Source: Subtercola lobariae (lineage in GTDB: Bacteria > Actinomycetota > Actinomycetes > Actinomycetales > Microbacteriaceae). From it: a stretch of DNA of 64,000 nt. This document shows positions 8,037 to 15,931 of this stretch, in pieces. The stretch spans positions 186,001-250,000 of the forward strand of contig NZ_BMGP01000002.1 of NCBI RefSeq assembly GCF_014640255.1, in the 5' to 3' direction. Numbering within the stretch: the first letter of the stretch is position 1; each line of letters opens with the position of its first letter. The notes beneath the pieces were generated by a model. It saw only the letters and a list, made by a program, of their open reading frames with translations, did not search any database and was not told where the DNA came from. Both the position numbers and the translations under genes were made by a program.

Positions 8037-8879
8037 ATGTCTCAGCCAAATCGCAAAGGGACCTTGAGCGTTGCGTCGATCAAACTCTTGCTCACAGCTC
8101 GCGATCGCGCCATCTTGCAGTCGTTATACGCTCATAAGTTTCTAACCGGTTCTCAGATCTACAACCTCCACTTCTGGAACCATCACACCTACGCCTCCGG
8201 GATTCGAGCATGCAATCGTGTGCTCGGCAGACTTCGAGGTCATCGGCTGATCTATCGACTCGAGCGACCCATGGGAGGGGTGGGTGGTGGCTCCTCAAGC
8301 TTCGTCTGGAGTCTCGACGCAGCCGGCGACAGATTCGAACGACGGACGCAAGAGGGAGCAACCACCTCGCGCTCCCGTTCCTTCGTTCCGACCACGATGT
8401 TTCTCCTTCATACCCTCGCCGTTGCTGACGTTCACATTCAGCTGATCGAAACCGAACGCTCTGGCCGAATCAAGATCATCGAGTCGCAGTTCGAACCACG
8501 CAACTGGCGGACATTTCTGACTCGGAACGGTTCACAGCGAGTGCTGAAACCCGACCTTTTCGTATCCCTGTCATCAGCGGACTACGACGACTTCTTTTTC
8601 ATCGAGGTGGACCGCGGCACCGAATCCATCCCAACGCTAATCCGAAAATGCCTTTTGTACGAAGCTCATCGACGGTCAGGGGACGAACAAGAGCGCCTCG
8701 AGGTCTATCCGCTGGTCGTATGGCTGGTACCCACAGCAGCGCGTCGAGATCTGCTGCAAAAGAGTATCGACGCCGAAAAGCACCTCGACCCGCAGTTGTT
8801 CTCGATCTGTGTCAGCGACGATTTTCGCGCTTTCATCGATCAACGGAGTGAACCGCAGTCTGGGGGTGACGGTGTTTGA
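8037..8879 (+). CDS. Replication-relaxation family protein
   Basis: The start is ATG 8037, because GACGGAGG lies six bases upstream; an earlier in-frame ATG at 7998 has no such site. The 280-residue product has an N-terminal winged-helix-like part (LTARDRAILQSLYAHKFLTGSQI, split here by a Lys-Phe) and a C-terminal LKPDLFVSL ... FFIEVDRGTES..TL..KC nuclease-like core. This is the signature of the replication-relaxation family (PF13814), found on plasmids and integrative elements of Actinobacteria and Firmicutes near DNA-transfer ATPases. It probably acts in DNA processing for element replication or mobilisation. Confidence 0.8.
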   Translation: MSQPNRKGTLSVASIKLLLTARDRAILQSLYAHKFLTGSQIYNLHFWNHHTYASGIRACNRVLGRLRGHRLIYRLERPMGGVGGGSSSFVWSLDAAGDRFERRTQEGATTSRSRSFVPTTMFLLHTLAVADVHIQLIETERSGRIKIIESQFEPRNWRTFLTRNGSQRVLKPDLFVSLSSADYDDFFFIEVDRGTESIPTLIRKCLLYEAHRRSGDEQERLEVYPLVVWLVPTAARRDLLQKSIDAEKHLDPQLFSICVSDDFRAFIDQRSEPQSGGDGV

Positions 8880-9219
8880 TGCAGCACTCTCACTCCAGGG
8901 ACACGACGAAGCGGCGGTCCGCAACCGCAATCCAGATGCCAATGACATCACCGCTGCCTTTGAGGGCCTCAGCAGCTGTTCGAACCGTTATAGCGACTCG
9001 AACGTTGAAAGTCGATTCATCGGAGTGTTCAACGACCTCGACGAATTCATCGACGAGCAACTTGAACAGCACGGATGGCAGTCTGAAATACGTCGATTGT
9101 CGGCGCTGGGGGGCCTCAACGAGTTCGTTCATTTCGACCGACAGGCATTCGAAGAGCGCCTGCGCGATGTCTACATTGTCGCGAATTTTAAGAGGTGGGT
9201 CTTCATATTTCGAAGGTAA
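8872..9219 (+). CDS. Small acidic protein, weak resemblance to ArdA antirestriction C-terminus
   Basis: The GTG at 8872 overlaps the previous stop and follows a GGGGGT ribosome site, giving 115 residues. The protein is strongly acidic. Its ending (a FNDLDEFIDEQLEQ helix, then LNEFVHFDRQAFEERL and a WVFIF terminus) resembles the C-terminal part of ArdA-type antirestriction proteins, DNA mimics that inhibit type I restriction. The N-terminal ArdA domains are absent, so this may be a short relative, a remnant or an unrelated acidic protein. The mobile-element setting supports an antirestriction role but does not prove it. Confidence 0.5.
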   Translation: MFDAALSLQGHDEAAVRNRNPDANDITAAFEGLSSCSNRYSDSNVESRFIGVFNDLDEFIDEQLEQHGWQSEIRRLSALGGLNEFVHFDRQAFEERLRDVYIVANFKRWVFIFRR

Positions 9220-9377
9220 AAACTACAACTTCATCGGACCCCTGGGACTGCGCACATTTGGCCCAGATTGGCCCAATTTCGCCTCGACTTGGCTTGCAAT
9301 CAGAGCTACCGTCAGGAGGCCAAATGCCTCTGAACTCGGGCACCTGGGCGGAAAACGGGCAAAGCAGTGGAGGCAAA

Positions 9378-10991
9378 ATGAACTCAACTAACCAACACCA
9401 GAATCGGCCGAAGGCAATCTCGTATCTGCGCGTGTCGACGAAAGAGCAAACCGAACGCGATGGCGATCCAGAAGGCTATTCAATTCCAGCTCAACGTGAG
9501 GCGAATCGGAGAAAGGCGGACGTGCTCGGTGCTGAAGTCATCGAGGAGTTCGTCGACCGCGGCGAGTCAGCCAAAACCGCAGACCGCCCAGAGTTGCTCC
9601 GAATGCTGGAGTTTGTGAAGGAGAATCCGGTCGCCTACTGCATCGTCCACAAGGTCGACCGTTTGGCGCGCAACCGAGCCGACGATGTTTCCATCAATAT
9701 CGCCCTCCGCGCATCGCACGTTCAACTCGTGTCAGCCACCGAGAACATCGACGAGACGCCTTCCGGAATGCTGCTTCACGGCATCATGAGCTCCATCTCG
9801 GAGTTCTACTCCGAGAACCTCAAAGCCGAAGTGTTAAAGGGCATGCAGCAGAAGGCGAAGACCGGCGGCACACCAGGTAGAGCGCCAATCGGTTATCGCA
9901 ATGTGGGTGTGTTCAACGCTGAGGGCAGAGAGGTGCGGTCTGTTGTGGTCGATCCGAAGCGCGCACCCCTGATCGCGTGGGCGTTTGAAGCATACGCAAC
10001 CGGAAAGTGGACGATCCGAAATCTGGTCGATGAGCTAGATGATCGTGGGCTCAGCTCACTCCCGACCCCATCTCGCCCGTCAAAGCCGATCACTGCGACC
10101 CAGCTACATAAGATCTTGACGAACCCGTACTACCGGGGCGAGGTTCGATTTCAAGGCGCAAGATTTCCAGGTCGCCATGAGGCAATTGTCGACTCGGTCC
10201 TATGGCTAAAGGTGCAATCGGTGCTTTCAAACCGTGCAACGGGCGAGAAGGAACGAGAGCACAATCACTATTTGAAGAGCACGCTTTTCTGCCGCAAGTG
10301 CGCTTCGCGCATGATCGTTCACCGCACTACCAATCGCCACGGTGCCTTCTACGAATATTTTGTCTGCAGCGGCCGGCACGAGCGGCGAACCGATTGCAAG
10401 ATGCCCGCTGTCGAGATCGGGCTCATCGAGAATCGGATCTTGGACCTCTACCGCGAGGTTCAGATTCCGTCCGAGGAGCGCTCCGGCCTTGAGCTGCAAC
10501 TTCGCGCCGATCTCGCCGTGGGTTCAGAGCGAGCCCAACGAGTACAGCATGACCTGGTTCTTGAACAGGCTCGATTGCAAGCTCGAAGCAAAAAGCTGCT
10601 CGATGGTCACCTTGAGGGAGTTATTCCAATAGACCTCTATGCAATCGAACAGCGCGACATTACCGAGCAACTCGGCTCCATCTCGGAACGGCTCACGGCG
10701 ACCACGATGCAATTGGATGAGCTCGATCGGAAACTTACCGAGGTGCTGGTGCTGACCCAGAATTGCTTCGAGACTTATCTCAGAGCGTCGGACGACGTGC
10801 GCAGAAAACTCAATCAAGCGTTCTTCCCGAAAATCTTCGTCGATTTCGACGGCGACGTCAGTGGGCCACTAGGCGCTCCATTTTCCGCCGTCATCCCTCG
10901 GATCCTCAGATCCGCAAAATCGTCGGATGCTTCAGAAGCAAACGAACACCCAAACCCCTTTTTTAAGGTCGAGTGTTCGAGAGAGTACGAA
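9378..10991 (+). CDS. Large serine recombinase (integrase); no stop codon before the tRNA
   Basis: ATG 9378 has GGAGG five bases upstream. The N-terminal resolvase domain carries SYLRVS with the nucleophile Ser at residue 20, then SIPAQREANRR and KVDRLARNRADD. A recombinase domain follows (GGTPGRAPIGYRNVG; LTNPYYRGEV), then a zinc ribbon with a CRKC pair and a second VCSGRHERRTDC element, and a coiled coil. This is the full order of large serine integrases, which join attP to attB. The frame reaches the 3' end of tRNA-Arg at 10,993 without a stop and remains open to 12,542. The end given here is only the element boundary. The translated protein may therefore be longer, with a tail encoded by the host tRNA region. 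Confidence 0.9.
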
Positions 10992-10992
10992 T

Positions 10993-11067
10993 TGGTGCCC
11001 CTGGAGGGACTCGAACCCCCAACCCTTTCCTTAGGACGGAACTGCTCTTCCATTGAGCTACAGAGGC
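10993..11067 (-). tRNA. tRNA-Arg (anticodon CCT), with encoded CCA
   Basis: The reverse strand folds as a cloverleaf: acceptor GCCTCTG/CAGGGGC, D stem GCTC/GAGC, anticodon loop GTCCTAA giving CCT, T arm GGGGG-TTCGAGT-CCCTC and encoded CCA. One mismatch closes the anticodon stem (27-43). The anticodon CCT reads AGG, arginine. The 3' end abuts the element and serves as its attachment site; the tRNA is whole, so integration restored the 3' end. Confidence 0.92.
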
Positions 11068-11198
11068 TGACCGCACGAGTTTACCAAGAGCAGAGCCGCG
11101 CCCCCGCCACAGCCCCCGCTCAGCATTCCGACAGGTTGACGAAATGCCGCCGCCCCAACCGGGTGACAACCGCACCAGATGTTAGACATGCCAGAGTC

Positions 11199-12542
11199 AT
11201 GACTAGAGCACCCAGTTTGAAGCGCGGCCGACCTTCCCGATTCCGGATGCTCGGGGTCGGCCTTCTGGCGAGCGCCCTCGTCGCCGCGAGCGCGGTTCTC
11301 GGCGCCCCCGCCGCCTACGCCGACGACTACCCGAGCTGGGCCGACGTGCAGGCCGCTCAGGGCAACGAGAACGCCAAGGCTGCCGAGATCACGACCATCA
11401 ACAACATCATCAGCGACCTGCAGGCCAAGGTCGTGGCCGCGCAGCAGCTGGTCGCGCAGCGCACCTCAGAAGACGACGCCGCAGAGGCCGCCCTCGCCGC
11501 GGGGCAGAGCAAGGCCGACTCGCTCGCCGCGAGTGCCGCTACCTGGAAGACGAAGGCCGACACCTCGAGCCGCCAGGCCGCCCTCATCGCCGCACAGCTC
11601 GCGCGTTCGGGCGGCGGCAACAACATCACCAGCTTGTTGCTCGGCGGTAGCTCCGAACAGCAGACCGACCTGCTCTCTCAACTCAGCGCCATGGGCAAAC
11701 TCACCCAGACCGTCACCGAGATCTACAATCAGGCCAAGCAAGACAGCAACACCGCAGCATCCATCAGCGAACAGGCTCAGGTGGCGAAGGATGCTCTTGC
11801 CGGCCTCGCAGCGGCCGCTCAGGCCGCGCTGCAGGCCGCCGCACAGGCTCAGCAAGACATGATCGCCGCTCTGAACGAGCAAACCGCTCACCAAGAAGAA
11901 CTTCAAGCGCAGCTGGTTTCGCTGCAGCAGAACCTCGCCACGACTCAGCAGCAGTACCAGGCCGGCGTCGCCGCGCGTGCAGCTGCGGCAGCCGCGGCGG
12001 CAGCAGCTGCAGCGGCCGCCGCTCGAGGAGGCGGCGCCGTGAGCGTCGGCCCCGTCTCTTCTGACGCACAGGCCTTGGCAGAAGAGCTCATGGGTGACGT
12101 GGCCGACGGCAACTTCCACGGCTCGACCCCCGACCACATCATGGAGATCGCCTGGATCGCGCAGGGCAAGTCGGTGCAGAACTGTGGCATCGACGTGGTC
12201 ATTCTGCAGGCGATGGTCACCGCCGTGCGCGCTTTCGGCAGCGCAGGCGTGAGCGACATCAACCGTCGCTGCACCGGTCAGATCGAGGGTGCCGGCATCT
12301 ACTCGAACCATTACAAGAACGGCGGCGGTCACGCCGTCGACTTCACGTCAGTTGGCGGCATGGTGCTGAACGGCTCTAACAACGCCTCGATCGCTCTGAT
12401 CAGAACGCTCGACCCGATCATGCCGTACGGCTCCGGCCTCGGGCAGAGCGAATGCCGCGCCTCAGCCGGTACCTCCATCAGCACGAAGAACTTCTCGGGA
12501 TTCTCTGACACCTGCGACCATCTGCACATCGACGACTTCTAG
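11199..12542 (+). CDS. Secreted coiled-coil protein with M15-like (HxH) C-terminal domain
   Basis: From ATG 11199 the 447-residue product has a basic N-terminus, a hydrophobic signal segment and an APAAYADDYPSW cleavage region. A long Ala/Gln-rich coiled coil follows, as in RipA-type and PcsB-type cell-wall proteins, then a poly-Ala run. The C-terminal domain has NHYKNGGGHAVDF and CDHLHIDDF, the spaced His/Asp/HxH pattern of M15/VanY-like zinc peptidases. A role in peptidoglycan remodelling is likely. The domain is shared with the protein at 15026-15871. No stop separates this frame from the upstream recombinase; the start is chosen from the signal peptide. Confidence 0.75.
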   Translation: MTRAPSLKRGRPSRFRMLGVGLLASALVAASAVLGAPAAYADDYPSWADVQAAQGNENAKAAEITTINNIISDLQAKVVAAQQLVAQRTSEDDAAEAALAAGQSKADSLAASAATWKTKADTSSRQAALIAAQLARSGGGNNITSLLLGGSSEQQTDLLSQLSAMGKLTQTVTEIYNQAKQDSNTAASISEQAQVAKDALAGLAAAAQAALQAAAQAQQDMIAALNEQTAHQEELQAQLVSLQQNLATTQQQYQAGVAARAAAAAAAAAAAAAAARGGGAVSVGPVSSDAQALAEELMGDVADGNFHGSTPDHIMEIAWIAQGKSVQNCGIDVVILQAMVTAVRAFGSAGVSDINRRCTGQIEGAGIYSNHYKNGGGHAVDFTSVGGMVLNGSNNASIALIRTLDPIMPYGSGLGQSECRASAGTSISTKNFSGFSDTCDHLHIDDF

Positions 12543-12648
12543 CGTCACTGCTCCGCGCATTACCTCGGCCCGAGGCCCGGTCACCGCCGGCGCCGGCGAT
12601 TTCGGCGCGCGCGGCGCTCGTCAAACTTTTTTTCGCGAAACACCGCCG

Positions 12649-12729
12649 TGTTGCTACTGTTATCTCTGTTGTTGGTGTTATAGGTGTTGCTCGCGATACG
12701 CGTGTTACTCCTGTGACTAATGTGAAACA
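12649..12729 (+). promoter_or_regulatory. Nine 9-bp-phased TGTT-like boxes upstream of the NlpC/P60 gene
   Basis: TGTT or TGTG begins at 12649, 12658, 12667, 12676, 12685, 12703, 12712 and 12721, exactly 9 bp apart, with one degenerate unit (CGATACGCG) at 12694. The last units read TGTTAC-tcc-TGTGAC-taa-TGTGAA. Direct GTTAC/GTGAC repeats of about one helical turn are the type of site used by MtrA, the response regulator that controls cell-wall hydrolase genes in Actinobacteria. The array ends 12 bp before the start codon. Confidence 0.6.
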
Positions 12730-12741
12730 GTCAGAGGCCCC

Positions 12742-14124
12742 ATGCAGACCACGATTCGCCGCACTCCGCGCCTGAGCGCCCGGCTGCGCGTCGCCATCAT
12801 CGCCGTCACCATCACTTCTCTCGCCGTTTCGGCCGCCATCACCGGCGGCAGCCCCGCGTACGCCACCAACTACCCGAGCTGGAACGACGTCATCGCCGCC
12901 AGAAGCAATGCCGCTTCGACGCAAGACGAAATGAACCAGCTGCAGTCGCTCATCTCCGGTTTGCAGGCCGAGGTCGATGCGGCTCAGGCAGCCGCCGACC
13001 AGGCGTGGGCGGCGAATCAAGCAGCTCAGGATGCCCTGAGTGCAGGCAAGGCGAAGGCTGATCAATTGCGGCAGCAGGCTACCGCCGCCCAGACGAAGGC
13101 CGACGCGTCACGTAAGCAGGCGACCGCACTCACCGCGCAGTTCGCACGATCGGCAGGCGGCGGAGACCTCTCCATGCAGCTGATGATCGGCGGCGACAAG
13201 AGCAACGACCTACTCTATCAGCTCAGCGCCATGAGCAAGCTCAGCGAAACGTCGAAGGGCATCTTCACTCAGGCCACGCAAGACGCGAACGACGCGACAT
13301 CGCTGAGCGCACAGGCCGACACGGCCGAAGCCGCGCTCAGCACGCTCGCTGCCGCCTCGCAGGCCTCCCTGAACGACGCGGTCTCTGCACAGCAGCAACT
13401 GAAGTCTGCCCTGCTCGAGCAAGACAGTCACCAAGCCGAACTCACCGTTCAGCTTGACGCCCTCACCAACACGGCAATCACCACCGAAGCCGACTACAAC
13501 GCCGGCGTCGCGGCCGAGCAGCAGCGCCAGCTCGAGGCCGAGCAGGCCGCTGCGGCACAGGCTGCCGCCGCACAAGCCGCTGCCGCCGCTGCCGCCGCGG
13601 CGAATCCGGGCAGCTCGAACTCCGGGTCGTCGAACTCGGGGTCGTCGAACTCCAACTCAGGTTCGAGTAACTCTGGCTCGTCGGGCAACTCCGGCAGTTC
13701 ATCCGGTAGCTCAGGCGGCTCGTCGAACGGCAACTCAGGCGGTGGCTCGTCAGCACCCGTGAACGACGCCCCCACCCAGGCCTTCGACGGCAACGCCGTT
13801 GTCGCCTACGCCGAGCAGTACGTGGGCGTGGTTCCCTACAGCGCCGGCAACACGCCGAGCGAAGGCTTCGGCTGCGACGGATTCACGCAGTGGGTCTACG
13901 GGCACTTCGGCATCTCGTTGCCGCGGCTGGTGAGCCGCCAGACCGCCATGGGCATTCGCGTTTCGTCGTCAGAGGTGCGCGCGGGCGATCTCGTGGTGTG
14001 GCCGAACACGCACATCGGCATCTACGACGGTCACGGCGGGGTCATCCACTCCCCCGACTGGGGCCGCTATGTGACCCACAACCCCGGGCTCTGGGGCAGC
14101 TACATCTTTATTCGCATCGTCTAG
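12742..14124 (+). CDS. Secreted NlpC/P60 peptidoglycan endopeptidase
   Basis: The 460-residue product has a signal peptide ending near SPAYATNYPSW and an Ala/Gln-rich coiled coil. A low-complexity Gly/Ser/Asn linker (repeats of GSSNS) follows, then a C-terminal NlpC/P60 domain. The catalytic Cys is residue 378 in GFGCDGFTQWV and the His is residue 424 in NTHIGIYDG, with an HSPDWGRYV segment after it. Such enzymes cut D-Glu-mDAP or related peptide bonds and are needed for daughter-cell separation. The coiled coil is paralogous to that of the upstream gene at 11199, and the pair are probably co-functional. The stop is shared base for base (CTAG) with the convergent HNH gene. Confidence 0.9.
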   Translation: MQTTIRRTPRLSARLRVAIIAVTITSLAVSAAITGGSPAYATNYPSWNDVIAARSNAASTQDEMNQLQSLISGLQAEVDAAQAAADQAWAANQAAQDALSAGKAKADQLRQQATAAQTKADASRKQATALTAQFARSAGGGDLSMQLMIGGDKSNDLLYQLSAMSKLSETSKGIFTQATQDANDATSLSAQADTAEAALSTLAAASQASLNDAVSAQQQLKSALLEQDSHQAELTVQLDALTNTAITTEADYNAGVAAEQQRQLEAEQAAAAQAAAAQAAAAAAAAANPGSSNSGSSNSGSSNSNSGSSNSGSSGNSGSSSGSSGGSSNGNSGGGSSAPVNDAPTQAFDGNAVVAYAEQYVGVVPYSAGNTPSEGFGCDGFTQWVYGHFGISLPRLVSRQTAMGIRVSSSEVRAGDLVVWPNTHIGIYDGHGGVIHSPDWGRYVTHNPGLWGSYIFIRIV

Positions 14125-14618
14125 GCAGCCGACTGCAGGTAGTTCTCCCACTCAGGCTGAGCGCGCTCCACTCCACGCACGAACCACCCCGCGTGATGCG
14201 GCATGTGCGGCGGGCTCGGCAGCTTCCAGCCCATTTCGGCGGGCGTCTTGTTGCTCTTGACGTTGTTGCACTTGAGGCAGCAGGCCACCAGGTTCTCCCA
14301 GGTGTCTTTACCGCCACGCGATCGCGGCTGAACGTGATCCACTGTCGTGGCGCCCGCTCCGCAGTAGACGCAGCGCTGGTTGTCGCGGCGAAGCACTCCG
14401 CGCCGGCTCACGGGTACTTGCCGTGACGACGGAACTTTGACGTACCGCGTCAGCAAGATGACCGACGGGCGATCGTACGCACCCGAAGACGCCCACACCG
14501 GGTCATCTTCGTCGGCCTCGACGACCTTCGCCTTGTCGTTCATGACGAGCACCAGTGCCCGACGAAATGAGACAACACCCAGCGGTTCGTAGCCCGCGTT
14601 CAGCACCAGCGTTCGCAT
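14121..14618 (-). CDS. HNH endonuclease family protein
   Basis: A 165-residue protein starting at ATG 14618 behind GAAAGGGAAAAG. The N-terminus (MRTLVLNAGYEPLGVVSF) and the core CVYCG ... TTVDHVQPRSRGG ... WENLVACCLKCN form a complete HNH nuclease site with two Cys pairs for zinc. This is a widespread actinobacterial house protein whose biological role is not settled; it is not linked here to a restriction system. It converges with the NlpC/P60 gene, sharing the stop tetranucleotide CTAG, and sits between the two pairs of cell-wall genes. Confidence 0.85.
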   Translation of the reverse strand: MRTLVLNAGYEPLGVVSFRRALVLVMNDKAKVVEADEDDPVWASSGAYDRPSVILLTRYVKVPSSRQVPVSRRGVLRRDNQRCVYCGAGATTVDHVQPRSRGGKDTWENLVACCLKCNNVKSNKTPAEMGWKLPSPPHMPHHAGWFVRGVERAQPEWENYLQSAA

Positions 14619-14630
14619 CTTTTCCCTTTC

Positions 14631-14654
14631 AAAAAGCCCGGTCGGCTACCGGGT
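14631..14654 (-). terminator. Terminator-like hairpin in the HNH leader
   Basis: On the minus strand, CCCGGT-AGCCG-ACCGGG is followed by C and five T, and the T run ends 13 bases before the HNH start codon, just upstream of its ribosome site. It may be a terminator of leftward read-through or an attenuator of the HNH gene. Confidence 0.5.
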
Positions 14655-14719
14655 ATTCGATGTGTGTCGATGTTCGCTTTCCGTCGTCAGAATTTGCGTG
14701 CATCCGCTCGTTTACGCAC

Positions 14720-14751
14720 AAAAAAAGGCGTTGTCATGATGACAACGCCTT
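14720..14751 (-). terminator. Strong rho-independent terminator for the leftward cell-wall operon
   Basis: A perfect 12-bp inverted repeat (AAGGCGTTGTCA / TGACAACGCCTT) with a three-base TGA loop is followed on the minus strand by seven T. It ends transcripts coming from the 15026-16876 gene pair. The rest of the 407-bp gap 14619-15025 holds the HNH leader and a direct repeat of TGTGTATCTGA (about 14776-14803); no gene is seen. Confidence 0.8.
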
Positions 14752-15025
14752 ACCCACGCACAGACGTGCTGCGAGTGTGTATCTGAAATGTGTGTATCTG
14801 ATGCAGATGCACGCGAACGAGTATTCGGGCACGAAGCAGGTAGTCACCCATGGTGGGGATGCTGCCTGGCTCGGTCACGAACTCTCCTGCGCACTTCGAG
14901 GAATATCAGGGCATCAGGCTAACAAACAATTTCGCGTGCGCATATTTTCTGGCGGGGAGTTTCGGCAAGCTGTAACCGACTGTTCACAAACACTCCGCCA
15001 ACAGCGCCGCGAATCGGCGGCTCGC

Positions 15026-15871
15026 CTACGATTCGGGCAGCAGCGACGCGCCCCGTGCGGTGATGAAGTCGATGTGCAGATGCGTACACGAGTCGTTGAA
15101 CTCCGAGAGGTTCACAAAGCCCGAACCGGATGCCCGGCACTCGCTCTGGCCGACGTCAGAGTTCGGCGGAACCAGCGGGTCGAGCACCCGCAGCAACTTC
15201 ATCGAATCAGAATCTCCGCCAGTAAGACTGTGCCCGTTGAGAATGTAGAAGTCGACCGCGTGACCACCGCCATTGCGGTTGTGTGGCGAAATACTGCCCG
15301 CCCCTTCGACCTGGCCGGTGCAGAGCCGGTTGATGTCGCTCACCCCGACCTTGCCGAAGTTGTCGACTGCCACCTTGATGGTTTGCAGCACGCGATAATC
15401 CACACCGCAGTTCGGCACCACCTGGCCATTTGCCAGGTACTGAATCTCTTTGATGTGGTCGGGGTGCGAGCCGACGAGCTTGCCAGAGGCCACGGCATCC
15501 ATCAGCTGTTGCGCAAGCGCCTGAACTTCGGGCGGCACCACCGAGGGGTACGCGTTTGCTGTCACCGCGCTGTTCGACGAGAGCTTGAGCGCTGCGGCCT
15601 GAGCTGCGGCCGCGGCAGCTGCGGCCTCCGCGGCCTGCTGCGCTTGCAGTTCAGCCTGGCTCGGCGCCTCATAGTTATCGCGGGCGACCACCATAGGCCC
15701 TTGCTGTTGGTCACTCGCGAGCGACTGCGATTCTGTGAGCGAACTCGACGTGACCGGGTCGAACGCGCCGTCAACGCTGAACGCGTAGGCCGGAATCGCC
15801 ATGGTAGCAATGAGGCCCACGGCAGCAGTCATGACCAGCACGCTCGCAACGCGGCGGGTCGGCGCTTTCAC
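15026..15871 (-). CDS. Secreted M15-like (HxH) domain protein
   Basis: The 281-residue product has a signal/anchor segment (VLVMTAAVGLIATMAIPAYA), a short linker with poly-Ala, and the same C-terminal domain as the 11199 gene. Shared elements include NCGVDYRVLQTI, VSDINRLCTGQVEGAG, HNRNGGGHAVDF and CTHLHIDF. The spaced His, Asp and HxH suggest a zinc-dependent peptidoglycan peptidase of M15 type; the paired cysteines suggest disulfides outside the cell. It lies 60 bp after the NlpC/P60 gene on the same strand, so the pair repeats in mirror image the arrangement at 11199-14124. Confidence 0.75.
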   Translation of the reverse strand: MKAPTRRVASVLVMTAAVGLIATMAIPAYAFSVDGAFDPVTSSSLTESQSLASDQQQGPMVVARDNYEAPSQAELQAQQAAEAAAAAAAAQAAALKLSSNSAVTANAYPSVVPPEVQALAQQLMDAVASGKLVGSHPDHIKEIQYLANGQVVPNCGVDYRVLQTIKVAVDNFGKVGVSDINRLCTGQVEGAGSISPHNRNGGGHAVDFYILNGHSLTGGDSDSMKLLRVLDPLVPPNSDVGQSECRASGSGFVNLSEFNDSCTHLHIDFITARGASLLPES

Positions 15872-15931
15872 CGGTCACGCCCCAGGCGCGACACGACAGG
15901 TGAAGCCTGGTGCCGATTCAAGCGGGTACCG

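Larger units (their letters stand above)
1..10995. mobile_element. Right part of an integrative element in tRNA-Arg(CCT)
   Basis: A serine recombinase gene ends exactly at the 3' end of a tRNA-Arg gene, the usual layout of a tRNA-integrated element. Genes inward from it are typical of mobile DNA: an ArdA-like protein, a replication-relaxation protein, a TraG-like ATPase, an MT-A70 methylase and small membrane proteins. Base composition is visibly more AT-rich than right of 11,070, most of all at 1-3,000. No VirB-type secretion set and no clear relaxase are visible, so this looks like an integrative and mobilizable element rather than a full conjugative one. I found no second copy of the tRNA 3' end inside the window, so the other end, and whether the cargo at 1-3,000 belongs to the element, are inferred. 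Confidence 0.75.

Noticed and set aside
1-9000. Second copy of the tRNA-Arg 3' end as left attachment site
   Set aside because: I looked for the GGTGCCCCTGGAGGG stretch left of the recombinase and did not find it, so the other att site is placed outside the window.
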